The notes: generated by a model not told the origin, from the letters alone. Shown: positions 44,886-54,965, counted from the first letter of the stretch. The stretch is DNA of 64,000 bases from an uncultured Granulosicoccaceae bacterium (GCA_937951345.1 CALFCF010000016.1:1-64000), one strand, 5' to 3'. Numbers and translations: made by a program.

Positions 44886-45204
44886 ATCAGTGTTTTTGAG
44901 ATATCCAGTGCTTTCTAAAAAGTTTCATTACAGAGAAAAGAATTTATGCATTTATAACTTAAATCAACAAATGTATTCAATAGATCGGAATAATTCGATT
45001 TACATCCACGGCTTTAATCGTTTCGATCTAATTTTTCAACTGATTTAGTTGCAACCAATCTATCGATTACCCGTCTTACTTTCCGTAACACAGATTAACA
45101 CGGCACCAGATAAACAATGGTAATCGGCTACAGCAGATTAAGTATCCGAAAAGTGTCAATCCAATAACATACATGTACACACAAGCTTCTCAAGGAGAAT
45201 ACTT
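44886..45204. other. AT-rich promoter region of the small exported protein gene
   Basis: About 320 bp, A+T-rich, no gene. It separates the divergent aldehyde dehydrogenase and small-protein genes and must carry both promoters. AAGGAG, 7 nt before 45205, is a near-perfect ribosome binding site. Confidence 0.5.
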
Positions 45205-45414
45205 ATGAAAACTCGATCTATCATTTCTGCTTCTGCTATTGCTGTTTCTTTCCTGATTGCTGGCGCTGCAAACGCAATTGATTCAGATTCATATTACACG
45301 CTTGCCGGCACTGATCCTCTGGTATACGAGGCAAACGAAGACTTTGATACTGATTTCAAAGTCACTGCAGAAGAGTCCGAGCAAGAAGAATACGATTGGA
45401 CTCCTGCCATGTAA
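45205..45414 (+). CDS. Small acidic exported protein, 69 aa
   Basis: A signal peptide (MKTRSIISASAIAVSFLIAG, cleavage after AANA) leaves a mature peptide of about 45 residues. That peptide is very acidic (YEANEDFDTDF, EESEQEEYDW) and rich in Tyr and Asp. It has no Cys. AAGGAG with 7-nt spacing and a strong terminator about 110 bp after the stop suggest a well-expressed single gene. I recognise no family. Such a peptide might bind metal or a basic partner, but nothing shows this. Confidence 0.85.
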   Translation: MKTRSIISASAIAVSFLIAGAANAIDSDSYYTLAGTDPLVYEANEDFDTDFKVTAEESEQEEYDWTPAM

Positions 45415-45523
45415 GATAACTGGACGCAACCGGTTTTAAGTCTATCTATCCCTGGACTTCTTATTGACCGGTACAAGCGTTTAATCAGAGCTGGAGGATA
45501 CAACAGTCCTCCGGTTCAAACAG

Positions 45524-45563
45524 ACACGCTGCAATACACTCGTATCGCAGCGTGTTTTTTTTT
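45524..45563 (+). terminator. Rho-independent terminator of the small acidic protein gene
   Basis: ACACGCTGC/GCAGCGTGT form a 9-bp stem with a 14-nt loop, followed by TTTTTTTT. The rest of the 350 bp between this gene and the convergent DUF1501 gene holds nothing I can name. Confidence 0.9.
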
Positions 45564-45762
45564 GCAGAGTTGAAAACTTGAAAAAACAGACGAACTAACC
45601 AGAATTACAGTCAAAGATAAATTTATCCGAGAACTGTAGATATGAAACAACCGACATCAGTAAAACTATCAAGACAACAAATTCAGGCTACTTCAAATCA
45701 TCAGAAAATCATTCGGCAAGACCTGTCAACCGCACAGAAATTGCCAAAAATCTTAAATCGAA

Positions 45763-47163
45763 CTAACTGAACAACTGAATGTTGTTTTGCCAGTCATTAC
45801 TAAAATTACCCAGATCAGGAAATATTTGATTCGTATCAGATTCTGTTAACCCCATCCAGCGTGCAAGGGATCCACCAATCTGATTAATGGACAACGAGGG
45901 AATGACACGACCTTTATCACCGGTATCATCATCTGCACCCGCTTCGAAACTGGGCCAGGCGCCGAAAAGCTGCCCACCATTCACACCACCACCCATTACC
46001 AGATAGTGTCCTGACCAGCCATGATCAGAACCGTCGCCATTCACGGTTAATGTACGCCCAAAGTCTGAAGATGTAAAAGTACAGACATCATCACCCCGGC
46101 CGATTTCACCCAATGTCTGCTGGAAATCATATAAATCCTGATCCAGTGACGGTAACAACTCATTCAGGCGCAACGTCTGGTTATCGTGCGTGTCCCAGCC
46201 GCCAATACCGACAAAAAAGATTTGTCGGTTCATACCCAGCACACTCTGCGAACGTATCAGACGGGCGACCATGCGCAACTGACTGGCGAGCTTACTGGTA
46301 CTGTTGTAGCTGGTTGCGAATTCGCTGGCAGCATCCAACGCGGTGTCGAGTTCACGGGATAGCTCACGGGTACGGTCAAGACTGATAGACGCCTCTCGAA
46401 TAAGCGGATGGTTATAGGCGACATCAAGCAGGCTTGTCAGACTGTCTCTGCGCGCTGCTGTTGCTCCCGATGCTGTTGCTGTATCCAGATCAGCCAGCGT
46501 ACCCAGGCCATTTGAGCCGATGCGTACGGGTTTAGTTACATTGCCGGGCGAAAACCAATCTGAGCCATCCAGAGCAAATGTTGGTGGTAGCGGAGCACCC
46601 TGATTTGCGTCCTGTAGAAGATCTGCCATGCGCCCTCCCCAGCCGGCATCGACAACTGTCGTTGGTTGACTGCTGAATGCCTTAAGCGCCTGCTCCTGCT
46701 GATGATTGTGCGCAAAAAGATCAGCGGGAATATTCAGACTGTTATTAAGGTAGTCAGAGCGTGTAACCGGGGCAATCAAATTGCCGGCATTTCGTACAAT
46801 CGACAATTCGCCTGATTCGTAAAGTTCATGCAAACGCGGTAGTTGCGAATTGAACTGCACATCACCGCCTGATACCGTCAACAACGACGAAGAATCAACG
46901 GCAAGCGCACCACGGGTCGATTGGTAAGAATCAAGCAGCGCGCTGTCTCCCGGCACAAACATGTTGAACGAATCCGAACCTCCGTACAGAAACACACAGA
47001 CCAGCGCTTTGTAGTCTGTCAGTGCTGTGTAGCTGTTGCTGGATGCCAGTGCAGAGCCGATCAGGCTCATCTTGCCATTCATAGCCAGATGACCGGAACC
47101 GAGTAACGATACAGTGGCAAATCTCTGCAACAAACGCCGGCGTTTTAACTGCTGTTGATTCAT
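45763..47163 (-). CDS. DUF1501 Tat-exported protein
   Basis: A 466-aa protein with a twin-arginine-like signal (KRRRLLQRFATVSLLG). The DUF1501 features are LVCVFLYGGSDSFNMFVPG, GGWDTHDNQ near residue 325, TSSDFGRTLTVNGDGSDHGWSGHYLVMGG (split here only for length) and a final SLARWMG. The fold is related to alkaline phosphatase/sulfatase. The family is nearly always encoded beside DUF1800, as here, and is thought to be secreted; activity is unknown. It follows the DUF1800 gene by 88 bp. Confidence 0.92.
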   Translation of the reverse strand: MNQQQLKRRRLLQRFATVSLLGSGHLAMNGKMSLIGSALASSNSYTALTDYKALVCVFLYGGSDSFNMFVPGDSALLDSYQSTRGALAVDSSSLLTVSGGDVQFNSQLPRLHELYESGELSIVRNAGNLIAPVTRSDYLNNSLNIPADLFAHNHQQEQALKAFSSQPTTVVDAGWGGRMADLLQDANQGAPLPPTFALDGSDWFSPGNVTKPVRIGSNGLGTLADLDTATASGATAARRDSLTSLLDVAYNHPLIREASISLDRTRELSRELDTALDAASEFATSYNSTSKLASQLRMVARLIRSQSVLGMNRQIFFVGIGGWDTHDNQTLRLNELLPSLDQDLYDFQQTLGEIGRGDDVCTFTSSDFGRTLTVNGDGSDHGWSGHYLVMGGGVNGGQLFGAWPSFEAGADDDTGDKGRVIPSLSINQIGGSLARWMGLTESDTNQIFPDLGNFSNDWQNNIQLFS

Positions 47164-47251
47164 TGGTTATTTACACGGCAAAAGTAACAGACAACCCAGA
47201 AAGACCAGCCCTGTGCAGAAGATAAGAAATTTTGTCTGATCGAAATCATAG

Positions 47252-50200
47252 CTACCTTTGTATGGAATATTCCGGCGACACAATAATCAAGCTTATTGCA
47301 TCCCGAACACGCTGTGACAAACCGGCTGGATCATCCGGCAACCCGTCAAGATGATTCTTTATCACCGCACGCATGTCGTTACTCATCATTTGATTCATCA
47401 ACAGCAAATCCAGTCTGTCCAACAATTCATCACTATCATCGGCAACTGCCAGTTCGTCTGAATAATTCAGGTATGACGGGTTGAGATCAATAGAATTCGT
47501 TGTACTTGCAAAATGCCTTATGACCTGCCGAGTGAGTCGATTAACACTACGAACAAGATTATTTTCAGTGAGTATTTCGAACTCAGGCCCCACCAGATCA
47601 GCATCTCTGACCGGCCCGTTAGGTGAAAAATCAGGTTTAAAGAAATTAAACACTGACGGCGAACGCATAACTGCCTGACCAAAATCCAGCTCAAGATTCT
47701 CTAGTGCAGGGGAAAATGTATTGTATTCACCCCTGACACTGGACTGCACACCACGCTGAACGTCAAACGCTCTCCAGAGATGTGTCATTTTTAGTAACGG
47801 CTCTCTCAGTTTTCCAAACTGTTGATTGTTGAAACCATTGCGTGCCTCGGCATCAAGCAAAATGGCGCGCACTACCGCCCCAAGGTCTCCTCGCACTCCT
47901 GATCCATTGTTGTTAAACACAGCGGCAACACGCTGGACGTAAGCCGGCGTTGGATTACTCGTTACCAGCCTTTGTATCAGTTGTTTACCGATAAACGGGC
48001 CTACATTGGAGTGATTAAATATATTATCCAGCGCCAGCTCGAGATCGGCTCTTGCTGACAAGCCGGCTGGCGAAATCACACCGTTTAACAGTGTCTTTGC
48101 ACCTGTATCGTGAAAGTCCTCGAACGGCTCCATCGGGCTGATCAAGTCTGGTGTCGTGAAGAATTTACGATCCCACACACCTGCATCTTTGTAATTCCAA
48201 CCGGTAAAAACCCGTGCGAAAGCCTCTATTTGATCCTGCGTAAACGTATTGGTGCCTTGCGAGGTACCATCGGGATTGAGGTTATACAAACCGATCGAAA
48301 ACAGTTGCAGAACCTCACGCGCATAGTTTTCGTCAGCACGGGTGTTTGTCTCGGAATCTGCCTTGGCATTTTGCAACATGCTCAGGTACAGGCCCATCAC
48401 CGGGCTTAACGTGACCGTTTCAAGCAAATCCCTATAGTTGCCAAACGCCAGACGACGCAATTGGTCATAGAAATGCGTTAAGCCGTATTGACCGTTAGCC
48501 AGGGTTCGCCCGATACCTGAAACGACAAAAATCTCGCTCAGTGCAAACGCCACACGCTGCCGCAGTTGATCATCTGCCTCAACGGCATTCTCCCACCAGA
48601 TTTCATGTCGCGGCCAACGGTTACTGCCATTGGAGTGCTCAAGCACATAAGGCAGGTGATCCGGACCGATAAGCTGGAGTTGTTGATCGACCCATTCTTC
48701 AATGCCCAGTGTCCTGACTGCATTGATATCTGCCATTGTGGGACCGAAGGTCGCTTGCGTAAGCAACCTGGCAGCATCCTGCTCAGACACGCCACTGACC
48801 GTAGGCAACACTTCTATGTTTAACGTTGCAACATCGGACTTGGCTTGAATATCCAGGGTTGTCAACGTAACCGTGTAAACACCCGGTGAGTCGTAACTGT
48901 GAGATACACCGGTCGGATCGTCCGTCGTTACAGTTGCAGAACCATCGCCAAAATCCCACTCATAGACCACGACCCCCACATCGTCGACCGAGGCACTGGC
49001 ATCGAAAGCGGCAGTGAAAGGTGCAAGGCCACTAGCATCACCCGCGAATCCTGACACGATGAATACAGCTTCAGGTGCTTCGTTACCATCAACGAGAATC
49101 TGTACTGTTATCGCATGGCTTAAACCTTCGCCGTCGAACACTGTTAAGGTGACATCGTGTGTACCAGCATCAAAACTGTGCATCACTTCAGACAACGCAG
49201 GACCCTGACTGGTCGAGGAATCACCAAAGTCCCACAGATAGTCCACGACCCCCTCTACTGCATCGTCAGTGCTACCACTGGCATCAAACTCAACCAGCAG
49301 CGGCTCCGTACCGCTCAACACAGATGCTTCAAAAAAAGCGACTGGTGGTTGATTGCTCAGCGTCTCAACAACTGATATTGGTGTAACAGTAAAAGCAGAT
49401 GCGCCATGCACATTTCTCGCCCGAACTTTCCATTGATAATCGAGTGCTGGATCAAGGCTGACAGGTAAATCATAAGTACAGGGGCCGGACGCACAATAAG
49501 TTGCGGCATCCAGACCTGTAATCACCGCGAAGGCATTGTCGCCGCTGTCCTCCAGATCGAGCTCATAAACTTCAGCGTCGGCACTCTGAGACCAGACGAA
49601 CGTTATCGTTGAATCTGCAAGCACTTCGGTACCTGCGGCAGGCGAGACAGCGACCGGTGACGCGGGTGGAAAGTCGACGGGGGGAGTAGAACTAAAAAAA
49701 TGACGCGTGCGCTCGGATACTCCTTGTGAATTGACCGCACGAACTTCCCAACTGTGAGACGTACCATCAATAGTTTGTGTTATCTGACGGGTGTATGTAC
49801 AGCTTCCCGCATCGCAGATGTCATCCGGATCCAGATCACGCACAAACTCAAACCGGTCAGTCGGCGCCAGATGATCAAAAAACACGAAATCATAACCAAC
49901 AGCCAGCGGATCATGTTCCCATATAAAGTCGACTGTGGAACCGAAAACCAGCTGTGCCCCGTCTTCAGGCGCTATAAAAACCGGGGCAGGTCTTTTTTCG
50001 GTAGCAACGGGAACCACCTGCACCTGCGCACTGGCCCATTCGGATGTACCGTCAGCGGTGGTCACCCGAATGCGCCAAATATGCGCGGGCGCAACCGATA
50101 AAAAGTCAGCAGACGGATAGGTCAGTCGGCAGCTGGTGGTATTACAGAATGCCGTTGCGTTTGTCAGACCCGTTGCTGCGATCACCACATCGGTTATTGA

Positions 50201-51508
50201 ATCAATTAATTCAAAATCATAGGTCAACGCATTGTCAACCGGCGCCCACTCAAAGCGAAAATTTGTATCATTCTGTTCCACCTCATCACCCTGGAGCGGG
50301 CTCAATGGTACAGGCGCAGCAACTACTGAGGGAGTCGGATCAGAGACGGTGATTGTTTGTTCTGCAATGCTTGTCAGTCCAGCCGCATCGGTGACAGTAA
50401 GTGTAATTTCGTAAGTACCAACTTCTGTATAAGTGTATGAAGCAGTCTCACCGACAACCGGATCGGCACCTGCTTCAAATATCCAGCTGTAAGATGCAAT
50501 ACCCACATTGTCTGTGGAGTTACTGGCATCAGCGGAAACCGTAAACGGAGAGGAACCCACAGTGGACGGGATAGTTATAACTGCAGTGGGCGGAGGATCA
50601 TCAACAACTATTTGATTAGTTGTTCTGGTCGTTTGTCCTGCGCTGTCTGTCACCACAAGGGCAACATCATAAACGCCACCGGCTACGTAAACGTGCTCGA
50701 CTACTTCGCTTGTCGCGATTGTGTCGTCGCCTAAATCCCAACTGTAAGAATCAATGCCAAAATCATCGCTAGCTATCGCAGTCAGTGTGATCGCAAGCGA
50801 ATTATCAGCACCCGGCGTCACCATTGTTTCAAAGGATACAACCGGTGGACTATCAGACGGTGGAAGTACCGAAACGACCAGGCCGGTTCGCCCCAATTGA
50901 CCCAGCGCATCCATTACCACCAGCAAAACCAAATGATCGCCAGGTTCATTAAACGTTTGGGTTATTAGCGCTTGATGCGAGGTGTCACCATCTTCGAAAA
51001 ACCAGTTGTACTGAACGATACCGGCATCCGCGCTCGAAGATGTGGCATCAAATTCAACAGTCAGCGGTGCTTCGCCCGATGAACCGGATACAGCGATTTG
51101 CGCCTCCGGGGACTGCCGCGACAAACTGCTATCGGAACCGGAACCCGAATTTCCCCTATCACGAACAACCGGTATGGGCAGTTGATCAACAGTTAAAGGT
51201 AATGACGATTGAGAATCACGCGATCGCGTACCAAACCGCGCAGCCTGGTTATACCAGCGCAGTGCTTCCGGGCGATTTTGCGGAAAACCGCGAATGCCAC
51301 TTGATAAACGTACAGAAAGCTCAAGCTCGGCCAGCCTGTCGCGAATGGCGACGCGACTTAGCAACTGCTCTTCATTCAAAGCCGGGAAAGTGGTGCGATA
51401 GTCCTGCCGGGCCTGATCGGACGCGGATGCAGAGCACGAAAAACCCGCGAAAATCAATAGGATAAGTATTTCGAGGAATCGACGTGGAAATGAACAAGTC
51501 AGGCACAT
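47252..51508 (-). CDS. Multidomain DUF1800 protein with PKD and Fn3-like repeats
   Basis: A 1418-aa exported protein (signal ends near SCSASAS). Domains in order: a short helical region; three PKD domains (about 130-395; strands ending YNWFFEDGD, YSWDLGDD, YSWIFEAG); three Fn3-like modules (about 400-715; FRFEWAPVDNALTYDFEL, VDFIWEHDPLAVGYDFVF, ITFVWSQSADAEVYELDL); two more PKD domains (DYLWDFGDSS, YEWDFGDGS); and DUF1800 from about 915 (AARLLTQATFGPTMADI, ENYAREVLQLFSIGLY, FTGWNYKD). The partner DUF1501 gene follows. The repeats suggest binding of an extracellular polymer. DUF1800 activity is unknown. Most family members are near 500 aa, so the N-terminal extension is large. Confidence 0.92.
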   Translation of the reverse strand: MCLTCSFPRRFLEILILLIFAGFSCSASASDQARQDYRTTFPALNEEQLLSRVAIRDRLAELELSVRLSSGIRGFPQNRPEALRWYNQAARFGTRSRDSQSSLPLTVDQLPIPVVRDRGNSGSGSDSSLSRQSPEAQIAVSGSSGEAPLTVEFDATSSSADAGIVQYNWFFEDGDTSHQALITQTFNEPGDHLVLLVVMDALGQLGRTGLVVSVLPPSDSPPVVSFETMVTPGADNSLAITLTAIASDDFGIDSYSWDLGDDTIATSEVVEHVYVAGGVYDVALVVTDSAGQTTRTTNQIVVDDPPPTAVITIPSTVGSSPFTVSADASNSTDNVGIASYSWIFEAGADPVVGETASYTYTEVGTYEITLTVTDAAGLTSIAEQTITVSDPTPSVVAAPVPLSPLQGDEVEQNDTNFRFEWAPVDNALTYDFELIDSITDVVIAATGLTNATAFCNTTSCRLTYPSADFLSVAPAHIWRIRVTTADGTSEWASAQVQVVPVATEKRPAPVFIAPEDGAQLVFGSTVDFIWEHDPLAVGYDFVFFDHLAPTDRFEFVRDLDPDDICDAGSCTYTRQITQTIDGTSHSWEVRAVNSQGVSERTRHFFSSTPPVDFPPASPVAVSPAAGTEVLADSTITFVWSQSADAEVYELDLEDSGDNAFAVITGLDAATYCASGPCTYDLPVSLDPALDYQWKVRARNVHGASAFTVTPISVVETLSNQPPVAFFEASVLSGTEPLLVEFDASGSTDDAVEGVVDYLWDFGDSSTSQGPALSEVMHSFDAGTHDVTLTVFDGEGLSHAITVQILVDGNEAPEAVFIVSGFAGDASGLAPFTAAFDASASVDDVGVVVYEWDFGDGSATVTTDDPTGVSHSYDSPGVYTVTLTTLDIQAKSDVATLNIEVLPTVSGVSEQDAARLLTQATFGPTMADINAVRTLGIEEWVDQQLQLIGPDHLPYVLEHSNGSNRWPRHEIWWENAVEADDQLRQRVAFALSEIFVVSGIGRTLANGQYGLTHFYDQLRRLAFGNYRDLLETVTLSPVMGLYLSMLQNAKADSETNTRADENYAREVLQLFSIGLYNLNPDGTSQGTNTFTQDQIEAFARVFTGWNYKDAGVWDRKFFTTPDLISPMEPFEDFHDTGAKTLLNGVISPAGLSARADLELALDNIFNHSNVGPFIGKQLIQRLVTSNPTPAYVQRVAAVFNNNGSGVRGDLGAVVRAILLDAEARNGFNNQQFGKLREPLLKMTHLWRAFDVQRGVQSSVRGEYNTFSPALENLELDFGQAVMRSPSVFNFFKPDFSPNGPVRDADLVGPEFEILTENNLVRSVNRLTRQVIRHFASTTNSIDLNPSYLNYSDELAVADDSDELLDRLDLLLMNQMMSNDMRAVIKNHLDGLPDDPAGLSQRVRDAISLIIVSPEYSIQR

Positions 51509-51900
51509 ACGTAATAGTCAAAAGCCTCTTTACTTTTCCCGTCCATTAGGCGGTTGGGATCGCCACGCACAAAGTATAGAAAAAACCATGAAATCCAACT
51601 ACTTGCAGGAAAAACCTAGTCCGAGAATACCCTACAAAGAATATTCTGCCTGATACAGGCTGCCATTAAACAGCACCAGCAAATAGCAACAGCAAATAGC
51701 AACAGCAAAAACTACAAATTTTACCCGTCAATATATTCACACAAATGGTAATCGAAACAGATCAGCGCTATCAAGGCAAACCACAATCAGGAGCTGTATT
51801 CAGGCGCCTGTTTGATCAATGGTATCTCCGGCACTTCAGTACAGAACACCATCAAAGCCACTTTAACGGCACGCCCGCAGGGCTTTGATCCCGGCAAAAT
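51509..51900. other. Intergenic region with a 13-bp tandem duplication
   Basis: About 390 bp, no gene. CAGCAAATAGCAA occurs twice in tandem at 51677-51702, followed by a partial third copy. The DUF1800 promoter should be near 51509-51600. Confidence 0.55.
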
Positions 51901-52341
51901 TCAAACGGGTAGCGAATACAGGATGAAATCCGACTTATCGCAATATTTATCGTACAAATGCCTGCCACGGTAATTGAAGTCCTGAGTTAGCCAGCGGACG
52001 TTGCTTATTTCACGCCTTCGTGCAAACCCGATCACGTGATCAATCAACCCCTTCCCGGCAGATTGGCAACGCATTCCCGGTTGCACATACAAATCACTGA
52101 GATAGCAGACCATTGATCCACCAAGGGATCGATGCATGAGTTGGTATTGCGTGAACCCGAACGGTTCATCACTGTCGGCCACAACAACATCGCACCAGAA
52201 GTCGTTAGTATCATCAAAGATCCAGTTCCAGACAGTTTCGTGGCCGCCCGCTGGCACCTGCGTCTTGTAAAACTGCGCATACTCATTAAACAGCGACTCC
52301 CAGATGGCTCGCTCTTGAATACGTATTGGCCGGATTTTCAT
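51901..52341 (-). CDS. GNAT-family N-acetyltransferase (146 aa)
   Basis: A 146-aa GNAT protein. The acetyl-CoA region reads YLSDLYVQPGMRCQSAGKGL, close to the R/Q-x-x-G-x-G/A motif; the preceding strand is GFTQYQLMHRS. The C-terminal part has LTQDFNYRGRHLYDKY, typical of the final helix and strand. The substrate is unknown. It lies 67 bp after a second acetyltransferase gene on the same strand; the two are different subfamilies, not duplicates. Confidence 0.87.
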   Translation of the reverse strand: MKIRPIRIQERAIWESLFNEYAQFYKTQVPAGGHETVWNWIFDDTNDFWCDVVVADSDEPFGFTQYQLMHRSLGGSMVCYLSDLYVQPGMRCQSAGKGLIDHVIGFARRREISNVRWLTQDFNYRGRHLYDKYCDKSDFILYSLPV

Positions 52342-52408
52342 AAAAACTTCTGCACCTTCAATTAGGTCCGATCAGGAATAAAAAATAGTACCGCTACGTC
52401 TCAACAAG

Positions 52409-53104
52409 CTAAACACTTGTCTTACGCTGATTTTCTATTAATTGCGCAAGCGACTGTTGCTGATTACCGGTAGAGTCAAAATTCTCTGGTGACAACCATT
52501 GCTGATAAGCCAGATCCAATGCCGGCCATTCAGTGTCAAGCATTGAAAACCAGGCTGTATCACGATTTTTTCCTTTAACAATTAAATGCTGGCGAAACAA
52601 ACCTTCATGTTTAAATCCGAAACGTAGCGCTGCACGCTTCGATGGTTCATTTTCGTTATTACATTTCCATTCAAAGCGACGGTATCCCAGAATATTGAAC
52701 ACATAGTTAGCGAAGAGATACAGAGCCTCGGTTGCAGCAGGCTTTTGACTTACCAATGGCCCCCAGTAAATGTTACCGATTTCGATACAGCCATTTGCAG
52801 CGTCGATTCGCATCAGCGTTTGACGCCCGGCCACACGACCAGTGGCTTTATCTATTACTGCAAAGAACAATGGATCTTCACTGGTCGCAACTTGTTCAAC
52901 CCATCCGATAAAATTTTCCTTATCTTCTGGCGGGTATTCATACAAATAGCGAAACTTCATTGCCGCATCGGAAACATTCGACGCGTCATACAGCTCGTCG
53001 GCATGTGCACCCGGATCAAGAGGCTCCAATCGCACATATCGCCCGTCGAAAATTTTGCGCTCCGGCAATAGGCAAGGAGTCCAGCTGGACAAATCTGAAG
53101 ACAT
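52409..53104 (-). CDS. RimJ/RimL-like GNAT acetyltransferase (231 aa)
   Basis: A 231-aa protein of the acetyltransf_3 group: DGRYVRLEPLDP at the start, IDKATGRVAGRQTLMRID, EIGNIYWGPLVSQKPAATEA (acetyl-CoA binding) and FEWKCNNENEPSKRAALRFG, the block common to this group. Relatives acetylate protein N-termini, amino acids or polyamines; which applies here is unknown. It is probably co-transcribed with the smaller acetyltransferase downstream. Confidence 0.88.
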   Translation of the reverse strand: MSSDLSSWTPCLLPERKIFDGRYVRLEPLDPGAHADELYDASNVSDAAMKFRYLYEYPPEDKENFIGWVEQVATSEDPLFFAVIDKATGRVAGRQTLMRIDAANGCIEIGNIYWGPLVSQKPAATEALYLFANYVFNILGYRRFEWKCNNENEPSKRAALRFGFKHEGLFRQHLIVKGKNRDTAWFSMLDTEWPALDLAYQQWLSPENFDSTGNQQQSLAQLIENQRKTSV

Positions 53105-53427
53105 GGAAATCCGGTAGCTACTCTGAATAAAGTAGGCAATATGGTACCACTAGCCTGCTCTGTTCATGAAGGGTTCGCCACCAGAGTCTGGCTACCTAAG
53201 CAGGTCGCTCGATTCAGCGAAATTCGTAGAAATCTACGGGTTGAGCTCAATCGAGTGAGCTGCGACGGCAGACTGGCACTGGTGGTGAATAGAAAACAGT
53301 GTGCGAATACCCGCAGCGACACTAAAACTGCTTATCTAACTGGAAATTGCTTAGTTTTCAATGTCACTGTTTTCGCCTTCGTGAATAGAGCAGGCTAGTA
53401 ACAGAAGGAGATCCTGCAGGCGAAAAA
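53105..53427. other. Intergenic region, no gene seen
   Basis: About 320 bp. A plus-strand frame at 53141-53398 has no ribosome binding site or family. Two inverted repeats are present: CGTAGA-AA-TCTACG near 53226-53239 and AGCTCA-ATCGAG-TGAGCT near 53244-53261. Confidence 0.4.
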
Positions 53428-53460
53428 AAACCGGAGCAACCTGAACGGTCACTCCGGTTT
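53428..53460 (-). terminator. Rho-independent terminator after the first OmpA paralogue
   Basis: AAACCGGAG/CTCCGGTTT form a 9-bp stem with a 15-nt loop, followed on the minus strand by a T-run (TTTTTTTT counting the stem end). It lies about 60 bp past the stop at 53518. Confidence 0.9.
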
Positions 53461-53517
53461 AGTGTTACATCCAACCTACTGAATTGAGATCAGCAAGCCA
53501 GTCAGAAAAACAAAGTT

Positions 53518-54609
53518 TTAGTGAGCGATCAACTCGACTCGACGGTTACGTTGACGACCTTCTGCAGTATCGTTAGTGTCAATAGGCGCTGTTTCACCGT
53601 ATGCCGTTGAGCTCAATCGACTTCCGTCAATGCCTCGATTACTCAGGTAATCAACAACTGAACTTGCACGCCGCTCGGACAGGCCCTGATTGTAGGACTC
53701 AGCACCGACACTGTCAGTATGTGCAGATATTGATACTGGTGTAGTTGAGCAATCCTGTAAAGAGAAAGCTACCTGATCAAGTATCTGAGTTGCTGTATCA
53801 GTCAACTGCGCAGAATCTGTATGGAAATTAACACCCTCAAGTACACCACTCAGATGATCACAAGTGTTGTAGGGCACAGGTTCAGGCTGAGGCACAGCTG
53901 CCACAGGCTCAGGTATTATCACTGGCTCCTCAGCAATCTCAACAATTTCAGCTTCTGGTCGTCGGCCAGTTCTGTAAATCACACCCAGTTGTGCATACTG
54001 CGCATCCTCTTCAAACGCGATACCTTCTGCTCTTAACCCAAGGCCAAGGCGAGTCATGTATTCAACACCTGCACCAAACAAAACATGGGTTGCATTGTCT
54101 TTTACGAAGGGAACATTTCCTACCGGTGTATTTTCAAGGTATCCCAGTCCAACACGCCCGTAACCGCTTAACCCACGACGTTTGAAGTTATGACGGTTTT
54201 TACCTGCATATACCAGAGCACTGGCACCGGCGATGTGATAGTTGATGCGGCCGCCCGGATCAAAACCGGCGCTGCCAAGATCAGCAGAATGCAGCTCTAC
54301 CGCCATTTGTCGACTCAAATCAACACCGATAGTTGCCTGCCCACCACGTTCAACACGGTCATTGACAGTAAATGCAGGAACTTCGCTTGCGTCCGGATTC
54401 ATTCGACTGACGCCGAGACCCGCACTGGCGTAGATGTGTCGACCAACTCGATCAGTGCTGTCGCGCAGTTGTTTACCCTGAGCCTGACCTATTGCCGGCT
54501 CGGACTGACCAGGTAATATATTTTGTACAGTGCTGCAACCAGCAGAAGCGAAAACACTCACTACAGCTAACGAGATAATTCGCATGTTAGTAACGATGGT
54601 AGATTTCAT
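53518..54609 (-). CDS. OmpA-family lipoprotein with N-terminal barrel-like domain (paralogue 1)
   Basis: A 363-aa protein; AAAGGA lies 7 nt before the ATG. The signal ends in FASAGC, so a lipid-modified Cys is predicted. Residues 55-220 resemble an OmpA/OprF-type beta-barrel (HIYASAGLGVSRMNP, AVELHSADLGSAGF, GYGRVGLGYLEN, AEGIAFEEDAQYAQLGVIYR). A Pro-rich hinge and a peptidoglycan-binding OmpA domain follow (VSISAHTDSVGAESYNQGLS, ERRASSVVDYLSNRGI, GRQRNRRVELIAH). A lipid anchor plus a barrel is unusual. A paralogue of the same length is 430 bp upstream, each with its own terminator. Confidence 0.9.
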   Translation of the reverse strand: MKSTIVTNMRIISLAVVSVFASAGCSTVQNILPGQSEPAIGQAQGKQLRDSTDRVGRHIYASAGLGVSRMNPDASEVPAFTVNDRVERGGQATIGVDLSRQMAVELHSADLGSAGFDPGGRINYHIAGASALVYAGKNRHNFKRRGLSGYGRVGLGYLENTPVGNVPFVKDNATHVLFGAGVEYMTRLGLGLRAEGIAFEEDAQYAQLGVIYRTGRRPEAEIVEIAEEPVIIPEPVAAVPQPEPVPYNTCDHLSGVLEGVNFHTDSAQLTDTATQILDQVAFSLQDCSTTPVSISAHTDSVGAESYNQGLSERRASSVVDYLSNRGIDGSRLSSTAYGETAPIDTNDTAEGRQRNRRVELIAH

Positions 54610-54939
54610 TTACTTTTCCTTTAGTACTTTCGGTACTCTTCGTACAGCACCCGTTAATCTCATATTTGCGAGTCAGCAAAACAGAATATCCATTCCCTGC
54701 AAAATTCGCACTCGTAACAACTTAGGTATCGACAGAGGAATGCGCGTGGCGACGAACATTGTGTGAACTTGCGCAAAATTCCATGATTTTCTGATGCGCA
54801 ATTTAAGATTCCGCATCAATTTGGATGCCAGAAAATCAATCACCTGATTTATAAATCACTTATCACTTACTCATACGATCTATAAACCAGGCTTAAATCC
54901 TTAATCCTTCCAATTTACAGAGAAATAAACAGGCAAAAA
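54610..54939. other. Promoter region of OmpA paralogue 1
   Basis: About 330 bp between the terminator of paralogue 2 and the start of paralogue 1. No gene. It must carry the promoter of paralogue 1; candidate elements are too weak to name. Confidence 0.4.
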
Positions 54940-54965
54940 AAAACGCCTGCTTTTGCAGGCGTTTT
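54940..54965 (-). terminator. Rho-independent terminator after the second OmpA paralogue
   Basis: AAAACGCCTGC/GCAGGCGTTTT form an 11-bp stem with a 4-nt loop; on the minus strand a run of nine T follows. Outer bases (ACAGAGAAA/TTCTCTGT) could extend the structure. It lies 78 bp beyond the stop at 55043. Confidence 0.92.
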
